A DNA stretch of 64,000 bases from the NCBI GenBank assembly GCA_947565865.1, contig CANOHT010000012.1:1-64000 (forward strand). Direction: 5' to 3'. Of this stretch, positions 9,302 to 17,800 are shown piece after piece. The notes beneath the pieces were generated by a model. It saw only the letters and a list, made by a program, of their open reading frames with translations. It was not told the DNA's origin and ran no database searches. Both the position numbers and the translations under genes were made by a program. The DNA comes from an uncultured Clostridia bacterium. GTDB taxonomy: Bacteria > Bacillota > Clostridia > Christensenellales > Aristaeellaceae. The first letter of the stretch is position 1. The number at the start of each line of letters is the position of its first letter.

Positions 9302-10024
9302 ATGCTGACGATTTTTGTGCGGTCGGTGATCTTGTTTGTGGCGGCGGTGCTGGCTATGCGCATGATGGGCAAGCGCCAGGTGGGCCAATTGCAGCCCTAT
9401 GAGCTGGTGGTGGTGGTGCTGATTGCGGAGCTGGCCGCCACGCCCATGGGCAGCGTGGATCTGCCGCTGCTGTACGGCCTGGTGCCGATCATGGCGCTGA
9501 TTGCCTGCCACGGCCTGCTGACGGCGCTGTCCATGCGCAGCGAGCGGGTGCGCGTATGGCTGTGCGGACAGCCCACGGTGCTCATCCGCAACGGCGTCAT
9601 CTGCGAAAAGCAAATGCGGAAGATGGCCTTCACCATGAACGACCTGATGGAGGGCATCCGCACGGGCGGCATGCTGGACCCGTCGGAGGTGGGCACGGCT
9701 GTGCTGGAAACGGGCGGCCAGGTGACGGTCTTCCCCAAGGCTTCGGCGAGGCCGCTGAACCCGGCTGATATGGATTTGACGCCCGCCCGGGAGGGCCTGC
9801 CGCTGCCGCTGATCCTGGACGGACGCATCCAGGGGGAGAACCTCCAGCGCGGCGGTCTGACATCCTCCTGGCTGGACAAGCAGGTGAAGGCCATGGGCTA
9901 CCATGCGGCGGCTGACATTTTGTTTATGTGCCTCAACACCAAGGGCGAATTGCTGACCCAAGGCAAGGGACGGACGGATTCGCAGCTGGTGTCGGTGCTG
10001 AACGCGGACGAGACGGGGTGGTAA
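9302..10024 (+). CDS. DUF421 (YetF-type) membrane protein
   Basis: A 240-residue protein with three N-terminal membrane helices including the family mark RMMGKRQVGQLQPYE. A cytoplasmic YetF domain follows, with VWLCGQPTVLIRNGVI, a MNDLMEGIRTGG block and a C-terminal repeat of that domain (PLPLILDGRI). GGAGGG lies 6 bases before the ATG. The function of this family is unresolved; in Bacillus, members affect spore germination and membrane properties. It is paired with a DUF4363 gene one base downstream, a recurring arrangement in Clostridia. Confidence 0.9.
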   Translation: MLTIFVRSVILFVAAVLAMRMMGKRQVGQLQPYELVVVVLIAELAATPMGSVDLPLLYGLVPIMALIACHGLLTALSMRSERVRVWLCGQPTVLIRNGVICEKQMRKMAFTMNDLMEGIRTGGMLDPSEVGTAVLETGGQVTVFPKASARPLNPADMDLTPAREGLPLPLILDGRIQGENLQRGGLTSSWLDKQVKAMGYHAAADILFMCLNTKGELLTQGKGRTDSQLVSVLNADETGW

Positions 10025-10025
10025 C

Positions 10026-10409
10026 ATGCGGACGGGTACGATCATTTCCCTGATTCTGCTGGCGCTGGTGGTGGCGGGCGGTATCCTCAATGCCCAGGCC
10101 ACAGACGCGGTCAGTCAGCGATACGTCGCCGCGGCGGAGGAGCTGCGGGTGCTGACGGCGGAGGAGATGTGGGAGCGGGCGGCGGAAACAGCCTCGGCCT
10201 ACCGGGAAACCTGGGAGGAGACGGAGCGTTGGCTGCACCTGCTTATCAGCCACGCTGATACGGATTCCGTGGCCCTGGCTCTGGGCAGGGTTCAGGCGGG
10301 GATAGACGCCCAGGATCAGAGCCTCTGCCAGGAGGCCTGCCGTGATCTGCGGGAGTACGCCGAGCATATCCACCACCGGGACGCCTTCACCCTGGGAAAT
10401 ATCCTGTGA
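10026..10409 (+). CDS. DUF4363 family membrane-anchored protein
   Basis: A 127-residue protein with a single N-terminal membrane helix (about residues 4-24) and a mainly helical, acidic outer domain that carries EETERWLHLLISHADTDSV. This matches DUF4363, a family of unknown function found next to DUF421 genes. The start is one base after the upstream stop, so the two are co-translated. A strong terminator follows. Confidence 0.8.
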   Translation: MRTGTIISLILLALVVAGGILNAQATDAVSQRYVAAAEELRVLTAEEMWERAAETASAYRETWEETERWLHLLISHADTDSVALALGRVQAGIDAQDQSLCQEACRDLREYAEHIHHRDAFTLGNIL

Positions 10410-10437
10410 TGAAAATGGCGCTTAACGCGGCCATGAA

Positions 10438-10475
10438 AAAACGGAGAAGCGATCAGCTTCTCCGTTTTCTTTTCA
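10438..10475 (+). terminator. intrinsic terminator after the DUF421/DUF4363 pair
   Basis: A 13-bp perfect stem (AAAACGGAGAAGC at 10438-10450 with its complement at 10456-10468), a 5-base loop and a T-rich tail. The A-rich left flank lets it also work for the convergent minus-strand gene. Confidence 0.9.
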
Positions 10476-10556
10476 GTAAAGCGGTATTTCGTGTTCCTAA
10501 TCTGAACGAACGGAACTGCTTGGGAGGTGTCGGAGGGGCTGAAGACGCTCTGATGG

Positions 10557-11429
10557 CTACTGCGCCTTCACCGTGATGAGGTGAATCTGCGGCCTTCGCC
10601 CGATGCGGACGGGCAAAACCGAGGTGCCCACGCCGCGGCTGACGAGCATGTCAATGCGGTTCTCCACTAGCCATCCCTGCTCATACCGGGGCGCGACCTT
10701 GGAGATGCCCAGGTACTGGCCCACCAGCACGATCTGCCCGCCGTGGGTATGGCCGAAAAGCCCCAGATCGAACCAGCTGCGCCGTCCGTTTCGGTCCTCC
10801 GCCTTCAGGGCGTCGGGAATGACCTCGGGGCTGTGGCTGAGGAAAATCACATAATCCTCCTGGCGCACGCGGGAGGCCACGCCGGTCAGGTCAGGCCAGC
10901 CGTTATTCACGTCGTCGATGCCGGCCAGGTAGATGTCGCTGGCGCCGATGCGCACGGACTGCACCTCGTTGACCAGCGGCGTCACCCCGGCGGCCACCAT
11001 GGCGGCGCGAATGGCCTGCAGGTTGCTTTCGGGCACGGTGCGGTCATGGTTGCCCATCACGGCATAGACGCCATAGCGGGCGTGAATGTTGGGCAAATTC
11101 TGGAAGAAGGCCAGGGCGCCGTCGCTGTCCACGGCATAATCGCCGCCCAGCAGCACCAGATCGGCGTTGAGGGCGTTCACCTTGCGCACCAGATCCACCA
11201 CCCGGTCATGGGAGAAGTAAGGCCCCTCGTGGATGTCGGAGAGGTAGACCAGGCGCAGCTGGCCGATGTCGGAGGGCAGGTCGCGGCCCGTCAGGGTGAC
11301 GCTTTCGGTTTCCAGCATCATGGGCTCAACAAAGGGATAGATCAGCATGGCAGCCAGCAGGGCGAAGGTCAACAGGCGGCTGAGACAGCCGAAATAGCTT
11401 TTTTTCTCATGCCGGGCACGGTAGGGCAT
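10557..11429 (-). CDS. membrane-anchored metallophosphoesterase (YkuE-like)
   Basis: A 290-residue protein with one N-terminal membrane helix (about 14-37) followed by a calcineurin-like phosphoesterase domain. The metal-binding motifs are YLSDIHEG (D65, H67), LLGGDYA, VMGNHD, LSHSPEV and GLFGHTHGGQ. Such proteins are exported or membrane-bound phosphodiesterases; the B. subtilis relative YkuE is a Tat substrate. The substrate cannot be told. AAGGAGG precedes the ATG. It lies downstream of the broken AEC transporter on the same strand. Confidence 0.88.
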   Translation of the reverse strand: MPYRARHEKKSYFGCLSRLLTFALLAAMLIYPFVEPMMLETESVTLTGRDLPSDIGQLRLVYLSDIHEGPYFSHDRVVDLVRKVNALNADLVLLGGDYAVDSDGALAFFQNLPNIHARYGVYAVMGNHDRTVPESNLQAIRAAMVAAGVTPLVNEVQSVRIGASDIYLAGIDDVNNGWPDLTGVASRVRQEDYVIFLSHSPEVIPDALKAEDRNGRRSWFDLGLFGHTHGGQIVLVGQYLGISKVAPRYEQGWLVENRIDMLVSRGVGTSVLPVRIGRRPQIHLITVKAQ

Positions 11430-11462
11430 GGGCGGCCTCCTTCATTGGTTGGTTCGGTGGTG

Positions 11463-12355
11463 TTACAGGAGCAGCAGCATTCCGGGAAGCGTTATCAGAG
11501 ACAGGGCGGTGCTCAGGGCGACGCCCCGGGAGGCCAGGTCGCTGTCGCAGCGGAACAGGTCGGTCTGCATGGCGGTCAGCGCGGCGCAGGGCATGGCCGT
11601 GCACAGATACAGCGCGTTGACCACCACCGGGGGCAAGCCCGTCAGCCGCAGAAGCAGCAGCACCGTCAGGGGGAAGACGATCAGCCGCAGCAGGCAGACC
11701 AGCAGCAGCTTCGCGTCCCTCAAATGGGCCGGGCGCAGAGAAATCAGCCGTGCGCCGATGACGAACATCGCCAGGGGCGTGGTGGTGGCGCCCAGCATGC
11801 TCATGGCGTCTCCGAGGAACTTGGGCAGGCTCCATCCGCCGAGAAAAAGCGCCATGCCCACCAGCGTGGCGATGAGAGCCGGGTTGCTCAGAAGCTTGCG
11901 GGGCTTCATGGCCTCCCTGCCGCCAAAGACGAAGGCTCCCGCCGTCCAGCACATCAGGTTGAAGCCGATGGAATAGACCACGGCATAGATCAGCGCGTCC
12001 TGCCCCTGGCGGCAATGATGACGGGATAGCCCATGTAGCCGCAGTTGCTCACCATGCACAGGTTGGTCAGCACCGCCCGCCGTCCGTGAGCCTCCCGGCG
12101 GAAAATCATGCCGCCCACGGCCCCGCATAGCATCATAATCACACAGCTGAGAAGAAATGTCCAGCCCAGCTCGCGAATCAGCTGAGGATCAGCCTTGCGC
12201 TGAAGGCCGTCGATAATCAGACCCACCTGGGCGAAATTCAGCACAAAGGTGTTCATAACGCCGATGTCCCGCTGGCTGATGAGCCGGGTGCTCACGGCGA
12301 TCAGCCCGCAAAGCATCAGCAAAAACAGGGTCAGCACCTGAAAAAGCACGGTCAT
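11463..12355 (-). pseudogene. AEC (auxin efflux carrier) family transporter, frameshifted
   Basis: Two minus-strand frames together make one AEC permease of about 297 residues. The first part begins MTVLFQVLTLFLLMLCG and reaches NCGYMGYPVII; the second resumes with GQDALIYAVVYSIGFN and continues through the C-terminal helices. The shift falls at a run of four C at 12003-12006: one missing base would restore a normal AEC sequence. Ribosome binding site AGGAGGG and start are intact. It is either a real recent pseudogene or a sequencing/assembly error in a homopolymer. Intact members export small carboxylates or amino acids. Confidence 0.8.
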
Positions 12356-12383
12356 GAGGAGCCCTCCTGCTTTACGGTTTCCG

Positions 12384-12425
12384 TTGACAGAACACGCTTG
12401 ACATTGTACACTGTTTTTGTAAGAT
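12384..12425 (+). promoter_or_regulatory. promoter region of the flavin reductase gene
   Basis: Two overlapping plus-strand sigma-A candidates: TTGACA (12384) -17- TACACT, and TTGACA (12398) -16- TAAGAT. Both have perfect -35 hexamers. The start codon is 13 to 30 bases downstream, so the leader is very short. Confidence 0.6.
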
Positions 12426-12437
12426 TTTCAAGAATGG

Positions 12438-13061
12438 ATGTGTCATGCCGTGGAAAACTTTCGCACCTTCGACCCGTGTACGCTGCTGTCCCCTGTGCCT
12501 GCCGTGATGGTTTCATGCCGGGGGAAGGCGGACGGGGAGCGGCCTAATATCATCACCGTGGCCTGGGCGGGAACGGTGAACTCCGATCCGCCCATGGTGT
12601 CCGTGAGCGTGCGGAAGAGCCGTTACAGTCACGGCATCATCCGGGAGAGCGGCGAATTCGTGGTCAATCTGGTGGATGCGGCGCACTGCGAGGCCCTCGA
12701 CTTCTGCGGCGTCCGCTCAGGCCGGGAGGTGGACAAATTCGACCGCTGTCATCTGACGCCTATGCCTGCCGTCGGGCTGTCCCACGCCCCCGCCATCGCC
12801 CAGTGCCCGGCCTATCTGGCCTGCAAGGTGCGCCAGGTGCTCGAGCTGGGAAGCCATGATCTGTTCCTGGGCGAGGTGGTTGGTGTGCAGGTTCGGGAGG
12901 ATCTGTTTGACGAGGACGGCTCACTGCATCTGGAACGGGCGGGTCTGGTGGCCTACAACCATGGCGTTTATCAGCGCACGGCGGAGGTTCTTGGGTTCTT
13001 CGGCTATTCCGTGGCCCGGCCGGAGGTGCTGGCGCGGCGTATGAGGGCCTACCGGCCGTAA
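12438..13061 (+). CDS. flavin reductase family protein (DIM6/NTAB)
   Basis: A 207-residue FMN-binding split-barrel protein. The family core is visible: VMVSCRG, IITVAWAGTVNSDPPMVSVSVRKSRYSH, and GEFVVNLV, followed by CGVRSGREVDKF. Relatives bind FMN and supply reduced flavin or act as redox sensors; the partner is unknown. The start is uncertain because no strong ribosome binding site is visible: ATG 12438 is used, GTG 12450 is possible. It is divergent from the AEC gene. Confidence 0.85.
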   Translation: MCHAVENFRTFDPCTLLSPVPAVMVSCRGKADGERPNIITVAWAGTVNSDPPMVSVSVRKSRYSHGIIRESGEFVVNLVDAAHCEALDFCGVRSGREVDKFDRCHLTPMPAVGLSHAPAIAQCPAYLACKVRQVLELGSHDLFLGEVVGVQVREDLFDEDGSLHLERAGLVAYNHGVYQRTAEVLGFFGYSVARPEVLARRMRAYRP

Positions 13062-13144
13062 CATCCGATCAACCGGTATCTGCGCCCGGGAATATCCGGC
13101 GTCCGCGGCGTATGCCTCTGCCATCGCCCGGCCGTCGGGCCATA

Positions 13145-13185
13145 ATCACGCCCCGTTTCCTGGCAGGTGGGAAACGGGGCGTGAT
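13145..13185. terminator. strong hairpin between convergent genes
   Basis: A perfect 16-bp stem (13145-13160 with 13170-13185) and a 9-base loop lie between the flavin reductase gene and the minus-strand GNAT gene. No clear T tract follows on either strand, but the position suggests a bidirectional terminator. Confidence 0.7.
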
Positions 13186-13237
13186 ATATAATAGCTTGGA
13201 TGTCGTTTTGCTCCGGCTGACGGAGGCGCCCTCGGCG

Positions 13238-13870
13238 TCAAACCTTCAGATTGGCCCAGTTTTCCCGGAGTATCGCGTACAGGGCCACGTCTGAAAAGCG
13301 ACCCTTGTTCCAGACCCGCCCCCGCAGACAGCCCTCGTACAGCATCCCGCATTTTTCCATGACGCGTCCGCTGGCAGGGTTGGTGAGCTCGTGCTGCGCT
13401 TCCACACGGTGAAGGCGCAGCTCGATAAAGCCCATTTCCAGCACGGCGGACAGGGCTTCGCTCATCAGGCCCTTGTTCCACAGCCAGCGGGCCAGGCTGT
13501 AGCCGACTTCCGCCGAACGGTTCTCCCGGTTATACCACATGAAGCCGATGGTGCCCACCACCCGCCCGGTTTCCCGGTAGACAATGCCGTAGCTGGAGGG
13601 CGCGCCGTCGCGGTACTGCCGCAGAATGTAGCGCAGATAGTTTTTGCTGTCGTTCAGGGTGCGGTGGGCGCTCCACAGCACATGCTGGGCGACCGCCGGA
13701 TCCCGGGAGAAGGCAAAGATGTCCGCCGCGTCCCGCATGGTCATGGGGCGAAGGATCAGCCGTGGCGTTTTCAGGATGGGCAGATGCGAGAAAACTTCCT
13801 GCGGAGGCAGGGTGGCGCTGGAAATATCCCGCAGGGAGAGCGGGCCGAGCCAGACGGATTTGTTACCCAT
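13238..13870 (-). CDS. GNAT family N-acetyltransferase (RimJ/RimL-like)
   Basis: A 210-residue acetyltransferase. After a start of about 35 residues comes TPRLILRPMTMRDAADIF, the typical RimJ/RimL opening, then VVGTIGFMWYNRENRSAEVGY and LARWLWNKGLMSEAL, the acetyl-CoA loop in this subfamily (W..G..tEA). NPASGRVMEKCGMLYEG is the C-terminal block. It probably acetylates a protein N-terminus or small molecule. Its start lies inside the 3' end of a 51-codon membrane ORF, so translation may be coupled. Confidence 0.85.
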   Translation of the reverse strand: MGNKSVWLGPLSLRDISSATLPPQEVFSHLPILKTPRLILRPMTMRDAADIFAFSRDPAVAQHVLWSAHRTLNDSKNYLRYILRQYRDGAPSSYGIVYRETGRVVGTIGFMWYNRENRSAEVGYSLARWLWNKGLMSEALSAVLEMGFIELRLHRVEAQHELTNPASGRVMEKCGMLYEGCLRGRVWNKGRFSDVALYAILRENWANLKV

Positions 13871-14018
13871 GGCAAATCATGCGGGTGACCCATACCTCGC
13901 GCCAGGGAATCAGACGGGGCATTTCGCCGCCCGAGACGGCGCCGCCGATGATGAGCGCCAGGCCCAGCAACCCAAGGAGGGCCATGACGATCAGGAAAGC
14001 TTTCAGCAGGGCAGGCAT
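13863..14018 (-). CDS. small membrane protein overlapping the GNAT start
   Basis: A 51-residue ORF with an AAAGGAG site 11 bases before the ATG. One hydrophobic helix covers about residues 5-28 (LKAFLIVMALLGLLGLALII), followed by a short polar tail. Its stop lies 8 bases inside the downstream GNAT gene, which lacks its own good ribosome binding site. I do not recognise a family. The good initiation signal and coupling support that it is real; it could also be only a leader that opens the GNAT start. Confidence 0.5.
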   Translation of the reverse strand: MPALLKAFLIVMALLGLLGLALIIGGAVSGGEMPRLIPWREVWVTRMICHG

Positions 14019-14111
14019 CGCGGGTCACGCTCCTTTCTATGCAGTAAGTCAATACAATGGAAATAAAAATGAAATATTTCTGAAATATTTTTCCGCCAGG
14101 GGATGAAAAGA

Positions 14112-14684
14112 TCAAAGGCAATCGTTGCTATGATTGGAAGCCGCGAGGAGCGCGGAGGCCATCATCAGCCCCAGCGCGGTTTTTCCGTCGCGGAAGGCGC
14201 CGCTCAAGACGCTGCTGACGGCCTCCGTCAGGGGCATTCGGACAACGTCCACGAATTCATCCTGATCAGGATGGGCCTGGCGCTGCGTGAGCCCTGTGGC
14301 CAGGTAGAGGTGAATCCGCTCGTCGCAGAACCCCGGGGTGGTCTCCAGCACGGTGAGCTTGCGCCAGTGCTCAGCGAATAGGCCCGTTTCCTCCGACAGC
14401 TCGCGCTGCGCGCAGAGGAAGGGATCTTCCTCCGGGCTGTCCAGCTTGCCGGCGGGGATCTCCAGGGTCAGCCGTCCCACGGCCACGCGGTGCTGACGCA
14501 CCAGAATCACCTGATCTCGCTCGTCAAGGGCGACGACGGCTGACGCACCGGGATGACAGGCAACCTCCCGCAGGGCGGTTTCGCCGTTGGGCAGGCGAAC
14601 CTGCCAGTGCTCCAGGCGAATGATGGCGCCGGGATAGACCACCTCCCGGCTCAGTAGGGTTTCGGTCAGCTGCGCGTCTTCCAT
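14112..14684 (-). CDS. Nudix hydrolase, ADP-ribose pyrophosphatase type
   Basis: A 190-residue NudF-like enzyme that splits ADP-ribose or related nucleoside diphosphate sugars. The Nudix box runs from GKLDSPEE to REL-S-EETGL and keeps the required G, E, R-E and E-E residues. The preceding LEIPAG and the following TTPGFCDERIHLYLA fit the ADP-ribose subgroup. The ATG at 14684 is chosen because AAGGAG lies 9 bases upstream; the frame is open further but without a site. Divergent from the giant surface protein gene. Confidence 0.92.
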   Translation of the reverse strand: MEDAQLTETLLSREVVYPGAIIRLEHWQVRLPNGETALREVACHPGASAVVALDERDQVILVRQHRVAVGRLTLEIPAGKLDSPEEDPFLCAQRELSEETGLFAEHWRKLTVLETTPGFCDERIHLYLATGLTQRQAHPDQDEFVDVVRMPLTEAVSSVLSGAFRDGKTALGLMMASALLAASNHSNDCL

Positions 14685-14790
14685 GGCGGTCGTCTCCTTC
14701 ATCATGATCCTGATGACAATGAAATTCGACAGCAAGTGGAAAAATCCTGCTCAGCGCCCAAATTAGCCAGAAAGCGTCAGCGCGCTTTCA

Positions 14791-14819
14791 TTGACAAGGC
14801 GGGCGCGAGGTTATACAAT
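14791..14819 (+). promoter_or_regulatory. strong sigma-A promoter of the giant repeat protein
   Basis: TTGACA, a 17-base spacer and TACAAT: perfect -35, one mismatch at -10, ideal spacing. Just downstream a small inverted repeat ATACCA-ACA-TGGTAT (14829-14843) lies in the leader. Expression is expected to be high in vegetative cells. Confidence 0.85.
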
Positions 14820-14862
14820 AGAGACACCATACCAACATGGTATTTGGAGGAGGTAATCATTC

Positions 14863-17800
14863 ATGACCTATTCAGGCAACCAGCGCTGGCGGCGCACCCT
14901 GGCCATCCTGCTGACCGCGGTGCTGCTTCTGGGTGGCTTTACCGTGCCCGCTCAGGCGGAGGCATGGCAGCCGCTGGCGATCCTTTTGTCCTGGACGGAC
15001 AGCGCGGGCAACCCCGCCTCCGTCAATGCCTGGACGGTGGAAGGCTCTAACGACCAGGCGTACTGGGCCCGGGTGACCCCGGAGGCCCTTGTCGCCGGCG
15101 TGACCTTGAATATTACCGACCAGACAGGGCAGTACGCCGGCTTTGATGTGAACGGTCAGCTGGTGACTGGCATTGTGGACGCGGGCACAACCATCACTGA
15201 CACAACCGTGCCTGTGCCCGTGAATGCCCTGGACGCCAATGGCGGTATTTTGGCTACGTTCCAGCTGTACATTTCCACGCAGGCGGACATGCCTGTGCTG
15301 CCGGAGCCGGAACCGGCCCAGGCCAACGTGGACATCGTGTGCCTTGACCAGGCCACGGGCGCGGAAATCAAGCGCGATAGCCACACCCTGACCCAGGGCG
15401 GGGACACGTCCGTGCAGGCCCCGTCCATCGACGGGTACACCCTGTCCGACCCGAACCAGGCCGTGCAGGTCGTGACCATCAACGACGACGGCAGCTATTC
15501 TCCCGCGCCGGTGACATTCTACTACACGAAGAACGCCGCCCAGGCCAACGTGGACATCGTGTGCCTTGACCAGGCCACGGGTGCGGAAATCGGTCGCGAT
15601 AACCGCACCATGACCCAGGGCGGGGACACGTCCGTGCAGGCCCCGTCCATCGACGGGTACACCCTGTCCGACCCGAACCAGGCCGTGCAGGTCGTGACCA
15701 TCAACGACGACGGCAGCTATTCTCCCGCGCCGGTGACATTCTACTACACGAAGAACGCCGCCCAGGCCAACGTGGACATCGTGTGCCTTGACCAGGCCAC
15801 GGGTGCGGAAATCGGTCGCGATAACCGCACCATGACCCAGGGCGGGGACACGTCCGTGCAGGCCCCGTCCATCGACGGGTACACCCTGTCCGACCCGAAC
15901 CAGGCCGTGCAGGTCGTGACCATCAACGACGACGGCAGCTATTCTCCCGCGCCGGTGACATTCTACTACACGAAGAACGCCGCCCAGGCCAACGTGGACA
16001 TCGTGTGCCTTGACCAGGCCACGGGTGCGGAAATCGGTCGCGATAACCGCACCATGACCCAGGGCGGGGACACGTCCGTGCAGGCCCCGTCCATCGACGG
16101 GTACACCCTGTCCGACCCGAACCAGGCCGTGCAGGTCGTGACCATCAACGACGACGGCAGCTATTCTCCCGCGCCGGTGACATTCTACTACACGAAGAAC
16201 GCCGCCCAGGCCAACGTGGACATCGTGTGCCTTGACCAGGCCACGGGTGCGGAAATCGGTCGCGATAACCGCACCATGACCCAAGGCGAGGACACGTCCG
16301 TGCAGGCCCCGTCCATCGACGGGTACACCCTGTCTGACCCGAATCAGGCCGTGCAGGTCGTGACCATCAACGATGACGGCAGCTATTCTCCCGCGCCGGT
16401 GACGTTCTACTACCAGCCCGTCCAGAAGGAGCCGGTAACGGCCACGGTGACGGTGCGCTATCAGTCTGATGATGGCGCGGTCAACGAGGAAACCACCCTG
16501 ACGCTGAATCCCGGCGAAAATCAGCCGGTGGAGGCCCGGAGCTACGACGGCTATCAGCCCGATGCGCAGACCCAGTATGTCAGCGTGTCCGTGGACGGCG
16601 TGGCTGCCCCCTCCGAGGTGCTCTTCCGCTATACGAAGATCCAGACAGCCCCGGCTTCTGCCGATGTCCGCGTGGTTTACCGCGAGGCGAACGGCGCCTT
16701 CGCCGAGGAGGAGACCATCACCCTGAATGAGGGCGCGGATCAGCCCGTCGCCGCCCGCGTCTACCAGGGCTACACCCCGGATGTCCAGACCCAGTATGTT
16801 ACCGTCGGCGCTGACGGCACGGCCACCCCGGCGGGGGTTGTCTTTACCTACACCGCCGATCAGATTGACGTGCCCGGCCCTGTGATGGCCGATGTGCAGG
16901 TGGTGTATCAGACCCGGGACGGCGTGTCCCTGGGCGGGGAGACCATCCGCTGCGTGGAGGGCGAGGAGAATCCTGTGCCCGCGCCGGACTTCACGGCTCA
17001 GGGTTATACGCTGGCCGATCCTTCCGCGGCCATCCAGTATGTTCAGGTGACGGCGGACGGCGTGGCCACGCCCAACCCCGTGACGTTCATTTACGCGCCC
17101 ATTGCCGCCCAGCCCGAACCTCCCGTGAACCCCACGGAGGTCACCATCAACGTTTATTACCGCAACGCCGCGGGCGCGGATATCGCTCCCGCGCAGAAGG
17201 AAACCCTGCCCACGGGCGTGACCACGGTGGTGGCGCCCCAGGCTGTGATGGTGCCTGTGGAATATGATTTCGCCAGCGCTCAGCCTATGCCTGTGGAGGT
17301 CACGGCGGAGGGCGTGGCGACGCCTGCCGAGGTGGTCTTCACCTTTGCGGAGAAGCAGTCCGAGGTCGAGGACATTCCCGTGCCTCAGGGCGAGATCATC
17401 AACCGCTATGGCGAGATTACCCAGGCGCAGACCAACGTTCGCAGCACGCCGGAAAAAGCCAATAATTCCATTGGCCGACTGGAAAAGGGCGAGCGGGTCT
17501 ACATGATCCGCGAGGAAGTCAATGATAAAGGCGAGGTCTGGTACCGCGTATGGTACAAGGATCAGCAGGCTTTTATTATGGGCGGCTTCTTGCAGATGAT
17601 GACCAAGGCGGCCAGCGATCAGTATATTGCCCAGATGGGCGGCAATCCTCCCCCCATTTTCACGGAGGACGACCTTCCCGGCAAGGAGCCTGAAATCAAG
17701 ACGGCTCAGGTCACGGTGCTTTATGTGACCACCGACGGAGAAACCCTGGACAGCCAGACTGTCACCGTCACCAGCGAGCAGCCAACCGTCATCACCCCCG

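Noticed and set aside
15319..16428. Regularly spaced repeats considered as a CRISPR array.
   Set aside because: The unit is 222 bp with no variable spacers, stays in frame and encodes a protein domain.
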